Assembly (NCBI GenBank): GCA_017883105.1
Contig: JADGOF010000128.1
Location: 1-6,652, forward strand
DNA: 6,652 bases
Direction of reading: 5' to 3'
Source of the DNA: Acidimicrobiales bacterium
GTDB lineage: Bacteria > Actinomycetota > Acidimicrobiia > Acidimicrobiales > RAAP-2
The notes below the pieces were generated by a model that saw only the letters and a program-made list of their open reading frames with translations, did not search any database and was not told the DNA's origin. The position numbers and the translations under genes are program-made. This document shows, in pieces, positions 1-5,578 of this stretch (the stretch's first letter is position 1; the number at the start of each line of letters is the position of its first letter).

Positions 1-1
1 T

Positions 2-46
2 GTCACCCCCCCCGTCTACACTCCCGAGAAGGAGGTGGCCGCATAG
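2..46 (+). CDS. Possible C-terminal end of a gene entering from the left
   Basis: One plus-strand frame is open from the window edge to a TAG at 44-46 and reads VTPPVYTPEKEVAA. The composition (Pro, Glu, Lys, a small-residue tail) resembles a natural flexible C-terminus. Fourteen open codons are weak evidence in GC-rich DNA, so this may be chance. The purine-rich AAGGAGGTG at 29-37 looks like a strong ribosome binding site, but no useful start follows it, and in this frame it simply encodes Lys-Glu-Val. No family can be assigned. Confidence 0.3.
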   Translation, partial: VTPPVYTPEKEVAA

Positions 47-868
47 CTCAGCTGCTCGGGGCCGTCACCCAAATTCCACGCCGGTCGGGACATGCTCGGT
101 GAACTTCCTTCTTGTGACTGCCATGGGGACATCCTTCCAGCCGCCTCATCGAGGCGACCCGTTGGGTGTCCACTTTCCCTGGGGAATCTCAGGAGCCTCA
201 CTCGTTCCTGCATCTCCCCCACTTTCACTTCACCTTGTGTCCCACCCGACCTCCGAGATCCCACAGCTTCGACCAACCTGATTCCAATAGGATTCCGTAT
301 ATTGAAGGACGACCCTTTAGCACCATGAGACTACAAGCGGCCGCCCAACGGCGTCAGATTGCCTACGAGGGTATTCTCAGGAACGAGATTCCGGGTCGTC
401 TCACCTACCCGGAAAGGTGGTCAAGTGAATGACTGGGGTAGCCGTTCGAACTGCCTCATCCTCAATGCGGAGTGCCACGTCCTCAACACACCGACTTGAC
501 GACCCACGTGGAACTCACCAATCAGGATTGAAGCGAACAGAGTGCCATGACACTGTGCGGGACAATACAATTCGAATTGAGATGCATTGCCGATATTCTG
601 CTGCACACTCCTCTCACACTGTTGCCGAGCGTAACTTGCTTGTAGCCGCCAAGAAGTGGCACGAACGATGCCTTGCGTTCAAGAGCCTGAACACGCCGGC
701 TGGCATTTCGTCGACTTCCGCTGTATTTCCAATCCTAACGCGACAAGCCAATACCCACTGGCGCTTTGCTGTAGATCCATCGATGTTTCGGAACTTGCCC
801 AGCAATTCTCGAACTAATTTACCCATCCATAACAACAAGCGCGATGTTGACAATCAATCCGCCACTGA
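47..868. other. Long stretch without a supportable gene
   Basis: I could not recognise a gene here on either strand. Bases 47-300 are strongly asymmetric: 199-256 are about 80% pyrimidine on the plus strand. A minus-strand frame stays open from 276 to the left edge region, but its translation is low in recognisable motifs. A 35-codon frame at 325-432 (starting MRLQAAAQ) is weak, with a GAAGGA too far upstream to be convincing. From about 430 onward the base composition falls to around 50% GC and matches the flippase gene that follows. Short open frames exist on both strands between 600 and 860 (minus 614-853, and a plus frame ending near 815), but none shows a known motif. This part could be a decayed gene from the same donor DNA as the flippase, or a regulatory leader. 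Confidence 0.5.
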
Positions 869-892
869 ATGGTTCTGTGTTCTGTTGACAAT
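845..892 (+). promoter_or_regulatory. Tandem TTGACA boxes upstream of the flippase gene
   Basis: The 10-mer TGTTGACAAT occurs at 845-854 and again at 883-892, 38 bases apart on the same strand. Each copy contains a perfect -35 consensus TTGACA. I see no convincing -10 box at 16-18 bases from either copy, so promoter function is uncertain. Alternatively the repeated element could be a protein-binding site. Its position just upstream of the likely flippase start (959) is what makes it worth listing. Confidence 0.22.
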
Positions 893-958
893 ATGCTTTC
901 AGTCCCGAGTGCGTCTGACCAAATCTGCATGATGCGTCAAGAATCGCGTAGACCACCC

Positions 959-2257
959 ATGAGTCGACTTCTCGAATTCGTCTCCGAGATAATAACAAGG
1001 ATGGCATCTAGAATAAGAACGTCCCGGTCCAGTCCGATTGTGCGCAATGCGGCATTGCTCTATGCAACAACTGTCGTCACAAGTCTGCTTGGATTCTTCT
1101 ACTGGTTTATCGCAGCAAGGATGGCATCTGTACAAGCTGTCGGAACCGCGTCAGCAATTCAATCGGCAGCGCAGTTTCTCGCAATCTTCTGCGTACTTGG
1201 GCTTAGCACACTCTTAGTAAGTGAATTGGCAAGCGATCGTGAACGCGCTCGCTCGATGATTCTGACAGCCACGGTCCTAGTCACTGCATTCTCACTAGTT
1301 GCCAGCGTGATTGCAGGGCTTGCACTCGGCCTGTTATCTCCAGCCTTGCGCCCTGGTCTGATCGGGCCGATCCGGATTGGAACGTTTGTTGTCTTAGGAA
1401 CACTCTCCACAACACTAATTGTGCTAGATGATTCCTGCATAGGGCTATTCCGAGGAGATCTGCAGTTACGACGAAACGTCATCTTCGCCGTTGTCAAGCT
1501 GGCACTCTTGCCCTTCATGATCCTTTGGTGGCCAGACCCAGCCGGCACAGAACTCGTGATTGCGTGGGTGGTGGGACTCGCGGTGTCCCTCATAGTCATT
1601 GCTACAGGTTTAGGCATGCTCACTCGTGGCCAGAAAACTAGATTGGACATCCCCCGGCTCATTGACAGGCGGCGGCTCATAGTGGGGCATCATTCCCTCA
1701 ATCTCTCAATCCAGACTCCTCGGTTGATTCTGCCAGTAATGGTGGCAACCGTGGTCGGCACTCAGGCCAATGCGGCTTTTACTGCCGCATTGCTGGTGGT
1801 CAGCTTTGTCGGCGTGATTCCCGTACACCTCTCAACTGTTCTCTTCGCGTTATCTCCAGGAGATGAACTCGCAATGCATCGTGAAGTTCGCGTCACCATG
1901 AGAATCTGCCTAGTGCTGGCGGCGATTGCTGCCCCATTCTTCCTAGTTTTCTCTCGCTCCATTCTTGGACTATTTGGGCCGATCTATCAAACAGCTTCAC
2001 CTGCATTGATCGTCCTAGGACTGACCATACTCCCAGCAGCCATAAAATCTCACTACGTGGCGATCAATCGAGTTCGTGGTAGGATGCAGCAGGCTGCGTA
2101 CCTGACTCTTATCGGTGCATGCTTAGAGGTTGGATTGGCAACAGGAGGTGCGATGCTATATGGGATTACGGGGGTTGCACTTGGCTTTCTGTTCGCTTTG
2201 ATAATTGAGGCCACTTACTTTTCTCCGGTCGTATTCTCAGTTATGCGGAAGGCTTGA
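959..2257 (+). CDS. Polysaccharide flippase-like membrane protein (MATE/MOP superfamily type)
   Basis: This protein of 432 residues is almost entirely hydrophobic helices. I count about 12 membrane segments, roughly at residues 27-55, 65-87, 100-126, 138-158, 174-192, 199-220, 257-278, 278-298, 313-337, 348-366, 379-397 and 402-428. The pattern, the length and the glycine-rich C-terminal part (ITGVALGFLFALIIEA) fit the Wzx/oligosaccharide flippase group, whose known members move lipid-linked oligosaccharide across the cytoplasmic membrane. The substrate cannot be read from the sequence. The frame is open from 869 (an in-frame TGA ends at 868). I chose ATG 959 because it leaves a short basic head before the first helix; ATGs at 869, 893, 929 and 1001 are alternatives and none has a good ribosome binding site. 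The gene is near 50% GC and uses at least seven TTA leucine codons, unlike the genes to the right, which suggests horizontal transfer. An IS remnant lies directly downstream. Confidence 0.85.
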   Translation: MSRLLEFVSEIITRMASRIRTSRSSPIVRNAALLYATTVVTSLLGFFYWFIAARMASVQAVGTASAIQSAAQFLAIFCVLGLSTLLVSELASDRERARSMILTATVLVTAFSLVASVIAGLALGLLSPALRPGLIGPIRIGTFVVLGTLSTTLIVLDDSCIGLFRGDLQLRRNVIFAVVKLALLPFMILWWPDPAGTELVIAWVVGLAVSLIVIATGLGMLTRGQKTRLDIPRLIDRRRLIVGHHSLNLSIQTPRLILPVMVATVVGTQANAAFTAALLVVSFVGVIPVHLSTVLFALSPGDELAMHREVRVTMRICLVLAAIAAPFFLVFSRSILGLFGPIYQTASPALIVLGLTILPAAIKSHYVAINRVRGRMQQAAYLTLIGACLEVGLATGGAMLYGITGVALGFLFALIIEATYFSPVVFSVMRKA

Positions 2258-2281
2258 TGCTCTGGAATAGGTAGGGGAGCC

Positions 2282-2310
2282 TGACCCGCTTACCCGGACA
2301 GGTTAGCTGA
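2282..2310. repeat. Imperfect inverted repeat, possible IS end or weak terminator
   Basis: GCTTACC (2288-2294) and GGTTAGC (2301-2307) pair with one mismatch around a six-base loop. The element sits between the flippase stop and the stop of the antisense transposase remnant. The segment begins TGACCC at 2282, and IS3-family ends commonly start with TG, so it may be the surviving right end of the element. No U-tract follows on either strand, so it would be a poor intrinsic terminator. Confidence 0.35.
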
Positions 2311-2315
2311 CGTGA

Positions 2316-2600
2316 TCATGCCGCGACTTTGGCGCCGGTGTGTAGCGCTTCGAACTCCGCCGGGCTGAGATCACCGATGGAGGTGTGCCGGCGGACTGGG
2401 TTGTAGAACGCCTCGATCCACTCGAAGTTCGCCGAGGCGAGCTGTGCCCGGCGCTGCCAGGTCTGGCGGTCGAGGAGCTCGCGCTGCATGGTCGACCAGA
2501 ACGACTCCATCATCGTGTTGTCGACCGACGAGGCCACTCGGCCCATGGATCCGAGCAGCCCGGCCTCCCGCAGGCGGTGCCCGAAGATCCAGCTCGTGTA
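2316..2600 (-). pseudogene. IS3-family transposase (OrfB) remnant, C-terminal part
   Basis: Read on the minus strand, 94 codons from YTSWIFGHRLREAGLLGS to a TGA at 2318-2316 match the end of the IS3-family DDE integrase core. The YTSW..FG.RLREAGL block, the S.GR segment and the MMESFWSTMQ block with the catalytic Glu (residue 32 of the remnant) are all visible. So is the tail IEAFYNPVRRHTSIGDLSPAEFE, typical of this family. Immediately upstream of Tyr1 the frame hits stop codons (TAA at 2603-2601, TGA at 2606-2604), and the two catalytic aspartates and all of OrfA are missing. The element is therefore 5'-truncated and cannot transpose. An ATG inside (2546) would give a 76-residue fragment but is unlikely to be functional. 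The break at about 2600 marks a rearrangement junction between the AT-richer flippase block and the GC-rich block. Confidence 0.92.
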
Positions 2601-2703
2601 TTATCAGCGTCGTCGGAATCGTCAGGCGGCAATGGCCGAATTTCCAGATTCGTTCAATTACGCTGTGGTGGTGGCGTCGAAGCGTGAGGCAGGCTCGGCG
2701 CAG

Positions 2704-2733
2704 TGGTGGCGGTGGTGGTGGTGGTGGTGGTGG
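2704..2733 (+). repeat. TGG trinucleotide repeat abutting a start codon
   Basis: The run is two TGG units, one CGG, then seven TGG units, and it ends exactly at the ATG at 2734. If translated from an upstream start it would give a run of tryptophans broken by one arginine, which is not credible as protein. I therefore read it as non-coding 5' DNA of the downstream gene. The plus strand is G-rich with regular GG doublets and could form a two-tetrad G-quadruplex in DNA or mRNA. A shorter GTGGTGGTGG run lies at about 2664-2673. Such tracts can change length by slippage. Confidence 0.9.
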
Positions 2734-3696
2734 ATGCCTAGGTGGTTAGCAGCGCCGTTGTGGCTGATCATCGCCTCACTCGCCGTTGTTGCGTTCTGCC
2801 GCTTGTTCGCCTGGGACGCCTACGCCGTCCTCGCGATTCTCAACTCCGTCACCATCATCGTGTACCTCCCGGCGTGGCCCATCGCCCTGGTTGCAGCGTT
2901 GGGGAGGAGGCCGGTGCTCGCCGTGGCTGCGGCGGCAGTGGTCGTCGCCCAGGTCGCCTTCATGGCACCCGAATTGGCCGCCAGCCAGCCGCTGCCCTCG
3001 TGGACGGCGAACGCCCCTTCATTCCGGCTGTTCGACGGCAACGTCTACAGCGAAAACCCGTCGATGGCGGGCTACGCCGCACAGATCTGGGCCCTCCGTC
3101 CGGACGTGGTCACGCTGGAGGAAACCAACCCACCCGACGTGAGTCAGCTGCGGTCCAGTGGCGCCCTTGCCGGACTCCCCTACCAATTCGAGGTGTTCGG
3201 CTACAGCCCGTTCGTCTTCCTCATTGCGTCCCGCGTCCCGCTCGAGGGAACCCACGTCGTCAACCTCTACGGCCAGCCCTTGATCGTCGAGACCACGCTC
3301 CGACTCCCGAGCGGCCCGCAGCCACTGTGGGTCGTGCACGCGATTGCGCCGCTGTCGGTGTCGTTCGACCAGTGGAAGGGCCAGCTGGGTGCGATCCGTG
3401 GCGCGATCCAACAGCACGGGCCGGCAGGACTACTCGTCGCCGGTGACTTCAACGCCACTTGGAACAACCAGGGCTTCCGGGCGATCCTCGACACCGGCAT
3501 GACCGACGGCGCTGCAGCCCGGGGGCACGCCCTCGAGATGACCTGGTCCCAGATGATGTCCCCACTGCCACCCTTTACCCGGATCGACCACCTCCTCACC
3601 GGGGCGGGGGTGGAGGTCACCCGCTATGCCACACAGGTGGGCCCGGGCAGCGACCACCGGGACCTGCTCGCCACCGTCGCCGTGCGCCGCCACTGA
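2734..3696 (+). CDS. Membrane-anchored endonuclease/exonuclease/phosphatase (EEP) family protein
   Basis: The 320-residue product has hydrophobic segments at about 5-22, 28-56 and 61-78, followed by a presumably extracytoplasmic EEP domain (about 96-320). Motifs in order are: Asn103 in LFDGNVYSEN, Glu129 in RPDVVTLEE, His202 in VVHAIAP, Asp238 and Asn240 in VAGDFNATW, Asp285-His286 in RIDHLL, and Asp307-His308 in PGSDHRDL. These correspond to the metal-binding and catalytic positions of the family, whose members cleave phosphodiester bonds in nucleic acids or phospholipids or remove phosphates. The N-terminal helices plus a C-terminal EEP domain are a common actinobacterial layout with no settled substrate. 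I chose ATG 2734 because upstream codons run into the TGG repeat. ATG 2632 is an in-frame alternative, and the frame stays open back to 2488 only because it runs antisense to the transposase. No clear ribosome binding site or promoter is visible. Confidence 0.88.
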   Translation: MPRWLAAPLWLIIASLAVVAFCRLFAWDAYAVLAILNSVTIIVYLPAWPIALVAALGRRPVLAVAAAAVVVAQVAFMAPELAASQPLPSWTANAPSFRLFDGNVYSENPSMAGYAAQIWALRPDVVTLEETNPPDVSQLRSSGALAGLPYQFEVFGYSPFVFLIASRVPLEGTHVVNLYGQPLIVETTLRLPSGPQPLWVVHAIAPLSVSFDQWKGQLGAIRGAIQQHGPAGLLVAGDFNATWNNQGFRAILDTGMTDGAAARGHALEMTWSQMMSPLPPFTRIDHLLTGAGVEVTRYATQVGPGSDHRDLLATVAVRRH

Positions 3697-3697
3697 G

Positions 3698-4177
3698 TCA
3701 GGGCGTCGGCGGCGTCCGTTCGAACCTACGTCGGAGATTGACCGCGGTGGCATCCATTCCGACGAACGCCAGTCCCCATGCCAACTCGCGCCCGAATCCG
3801 TCGGGTGAATCGTTCTGGATCCTTCCGTGCACCCGGTTCACGAACCGCGGGAACAGCTCGAGATCGAAGAAATGCTTCACCGGCTTGTCGACGTCGAGGA
3901 GGACGGCGCCCGCCACCGCCGCCACGGTCGCCAGTCGTGATCCACTACTGACGCAGCCCACCCCGAGCGCCATCGTCCCGAGGCCCACGAAACCATCCAC
4001 CCGGGCTGCCCGCAGGAAGCGCGCAGAGCCCTCCGGCGTGTACGTCTCACAGCCCCAGTGGGGGACGGCATCGAGCACGAGGTGCGAGGCGACGCCCACC
4101 GCGAACGCGGTGACCGGTTGCCTGGCCAGCAGCTGCCCGATGACGACGCCCGAGAGCACGTGGTTGGTCACGAACAC
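3698..4177 (-). CDS. Small membrane protein, YdjM/DUF457-like metal-dependent hydrolase type
   Basis: The 159-residue protein begins MFVTNHVLSGVVIG and has hydrophobic stretches at about 8-28, 62-78 and 82-96. The motif SHLVLDAVPHW (His32, Asp36, His40) resembles the His-x3-Asp...His signature of YdjM/DUF457 putative metal-dependent hydrolases. A further Asp61, LLDVDKP (Asp95, Asp97) and His118 are possible ligands. The function in this family is not well established and I do not assign a substrate. GTG 4177 is preferred: a GGGGGA lies eight bases upstream, and the conserved NHVLSG block then sits at the N-terminus as expected. A GTG at 4234 would add 19 residues but has no ribosome binding site. 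The gene follows glycosyltransferase copy A by 87 bases on the same strand and is probably co-transcribed with it. Its stop codon is one base from that of the convergent EEP gene. Confidence 0.7.
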   Translation of the reverse strand: MFVTNHVLSGVVIGQLLARQPVTAFAVGVASHLVLDAVPHWGCETYTPEGSARFLRAARVDGFVGLGTMALGVGCVSSGSRLATVAAVAGAVLLDVDKPVKHFFDLELFPRFVNRVHGRIQNDSPDGFGRELAWGLAFVGMDATAVNLRRRFERTPPTP

Positions 4178-4236
4178 CGGGTCAGTCCCCCGCCATGCGC
4201 TGCGCCGGAGTGTGGTGGTCAACCCGCCTCGCACCC

Positions 4237-4256
4237 GTCGCCGGAGGTCGCCGGAG
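4237..4256. repeat. Two tandem copies of a 10-bp unit
   Basis: GTCGCCGGAG occurs back to back at 4237-4246 and 4247-4256, in the gap between the stop of glycosyltransferase copy A and the likely start of the small membrane protein gene. It is probably a local duplication; no function is evident. Confidence 0.6.
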
Positions 4257-4264
4257 GCCTGTGA

Positions 4265-5206
4265 TCAGGCCAGCACCTCGTCGACGGTGGAGAGGCGCGA
4301 CCACGTCGTGCCCGCCCGCCGGGGACGGGCCGAGTCCTCGACCGCGGCCCGTCGGGTGCCGCGGGTCCGCTCGGTGTGGATGGTCCGCAACACCCGCAGC
4401 CCGTCCGAAAAGGCGTTCAGGTTACTGGTGCCGAAGACCCGGTTCCGTTCGAAGCTCGGGACCTCGAACACCCGGACCCTCGCCTTGGCGATACGCACGT
4501 TGATGAGCGTCTCGACCTCGAACCCGTCACCCCACAGCATGGTGCCGGCATCGACGTCATCGGGTGTTCCCGGGTCGAGCTGGATGACGTCGAGGCAGTC
4601 CCGCCGGAAGGCGTTGTAGCCGTAGCAGAGGTCGGTGTAGCGGGTGCCGTAGAGGACGTTGACGATCCGGTTCAGCCAGTAGTTGCCGGCCTGGCGCAGC
4701 CGGCTGATGTCCGTGCTGCCGGCACCCGGCATGAACCGCGAGCCCTTGGCGAAGTCGGCGCCCTGGCGCAACGCGTCGACGAAGCGGGGGATCTCCGCGG
4801 GGTCGGTCGACCCGTCAGCGTCGAGCATCACGATGAAGTCACCGGTAGCCCGATCGAACCCGCACGCCAGTGCGTTCCCCTTCCCCTTGCGCGTCTGTCC
4901 GATGACGATGATGTCCGGCTGGTGCTCGCGGGCGATCTCGACGGTGCCGTCTGTCGAGTTCGCGTCCACCAGGATCACCTCGTGGAGCCCCTCCGGCAGA
5001 CCCGCCAGGACGTGCGGAAGGTTCCGTGCCTCGTTCTTTGCGGGGATCACGACGCTGACGGTCGGTCCGTCCTTGCGGGCCCGGGCCTCGTGGCCGTCGA
5101 AGTCGGTATGGCGGACCACGGCCAGCCGTGGGCCCGTCGATCGTGGACCTGTGGACGGACCGACCCCGTTCGGAACCGGCTGCTCGGATCCGCTCATTGC
5201 CGCCAT
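4265..5206 (-). CDS. Glycosyltransferase family 2, copy A
   Basis: The 313-residue product has a GT-A fold core: VVIPAKNEARNL (52-63), ILVDANSTDGT (78-88, Asp81 expected to contact the nucleotide), KGKGNAL (107-113), and the metal-binding DxD in MLDADGS (Asp129, Asp131). GYNAFRR (196-202) and GDGFEVET (227-234) follow. It resembles dolichyl/polyprenyl-phosphate sugar synthases (DPM1/GtrB-like) without a membrane anchor, which transfer a sugar from a nucleotide donor to a lipid phosphate or glycan. The actual donor and acceptor are unknown. The first 45 residues are Pro/Gly-rich, poorly conserved against copy B and probably disordered, and about 25 C-terminal residues are also divergent. ATG 5206 is chosen because it overlaps, as TGATG, the stop of an upstream small ORF that has a good ribosome binding site. 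ATG 5197 and GTG 5287 are alternatives. It is about three-quarters identical to copy B over 246 residues by hand count. Confidence 0.9.
   Translation of the reverse strand: MAAMSGSEQPVPNGVGPSTGPRSTGPRLAVVRHTDFDGHEARARKDGPTVSVVIPAKNEARNLPHVLAGLPEGLHEVILVDANSTDGTVEIAREHQPDIIVIGQTRKGKGNALACGFDRATGDFIVMLDADGSTDPAEIPRFVDALRQGADFAKGSRFMPGAGSTDISRLRQAGNYWLNRIVNVLYGTRYTDLCYGYNAFRRDCLDVIQLDPGTPDDVDAGTMLWGDGFEVETLINVRIAKARVRVFEVPSFERNRVFGTSNLNAFSDGLRVLRTIHTERTRGTRRAAVEDSARPRRAGTTWSRLSTVDEVLA
4601..4636. repeat. 36-bp exact repeat shared by the two glycosyltransferase genes
   Basis: The 36 bases at 4601-4636 recur exactly at 5912-5947 in the same orientation, 1311 bases away. They encode the conserved TDLCYGYNAFRR segment in both glycosyltransferases. 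The longer flanking homology makes the pair a potential site for deletion or gene conversion between the copies. Confidence 0.9.
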
Positions 5207-5304
5207 CAGCCCGTCCACCCTGTCCGCACACGCCGGCCGACCCGCCTGGCTTCCGTCGAAAGGGCACCGAACCTCAGCCGCCCGCACTCCGCCATACTTG
5301 TCAT
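5206..5304 (-). CDS. Possible 32-residue leader ORF coupled to glycosyltransferase copy A
   Basis: On the minus strand an ATG at 5304 is preceded by GAGGACAGGGGCAAC, a better ribosome binding site than any in front of the glycosyltransferase itself. It opens a 32-codon frame beginning MTSMAECGRLRFGAL, rich in arginine, and its TGA (5208-5206) overlaps the ATG at 5206 as TGATG. That geometry is typical of translational coupling. The same frame is open further upstream to a GTG at 5466 (86 codons). The peptide resembles nothing I know, and the frame could be chance in GC-rich DNA. Confidence 0.3.
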   Translation of the reverse strand: MTSMAECGRLRFGALSTEARRVGRRVRTGWTG

Positions 5305-5464
5305 GTTGCCCCTGTCCTCGTCACAATCTCGTCCGACACCTGAGTGCGATCCATGGACCCGTGAGGCACGCCCGCTCCACTGCCGGCTCGGGCCGCCCGC
5401 CACGTCCGGAATGCCGACCCGCAAACGGACTCGACTGTATTCCGGAGCTACTAAAACCAGGGTC

Positions 5465-5494
5465 ACCTTGGCACCTTTTCACCGACCGAGTCAA
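5465..5494 (-). promoter_or_regulatory. Candidate promoter for glycosyltransferase copy A
   Basis: On the minus strand TTGACT (5494-5489) lies 18 bases before CAAGGT (5470-5465). The -35 box is close to consensus. The -10 box matches the actinobacterial TAnnnT pattern except at its first base. The site would give a leader of about 250 bases ahead of ATG 5206. The alternative is that copy A is read only by read-through from copy B. Confidence 0.25.
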
Positions 5495-5520
5495 CCGAAA
5501 CTCTCTGAGGTGACAGAGTG

Positions 5521-5550
5521 TGGCCGGCCATATGCGGAGCGTGATCACGC
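5521..5550. promoter_or_regulatory. Pair of perfect palindromes between the glycosyltransferase genes
   Basis: TGGCCGGCCA (5521-5530) and GCGTGATCACGC (5539-5550) are perfect 10- and 12-base palindromes only eight bases apart, 29 bases past the stop of copy B. The second extends imperfectly to GGAG...CTCC. With no loop they look more like dimeric regulator sites than a terminator, and they lie upstream of the candidate promoter of copy A. GC-rich DNA produces short palindromes by chance, so this is tentative. Confidence 0.3.
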
Positions 5551-5578
5551 CTCCGGGTCGACCGCCGATGCGCCGGGG

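Noticed and set aside
38..62. tRNA-like D-arm string (TAGCTCAGCTG)
   Set aside because: There is no GAGC partner to close the D-stem, no anticodon stem and no T-loop consensus downstream.
389..414. Hairpin TTCCGGGT / ACCCGGAA with a 10-base loop
   Set aside because: An 8-bp perfect stem with a loop of this size is expected about once by chance in a window this long, there is no U-tract, and no gene ends in front of it.
996..1129. Exact 14-bp repeat CAAGGATGGCATCT at 996-1009 and 1116-1129 inside the flippase gene
   Set aside because: It encodes (T/A)RMAS in the same frame twice, 40 codons apart, but nothing around it is repeated, so it is most likely chance.
2488..2733. N-terminal extension of the EEP protein with a tryptophan run
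   Set aside because: It runs antisense to the transposase remnant and through the TGG repeat. A run of Trp before the first membrane helix is not credible, so ATG 2734 was used.
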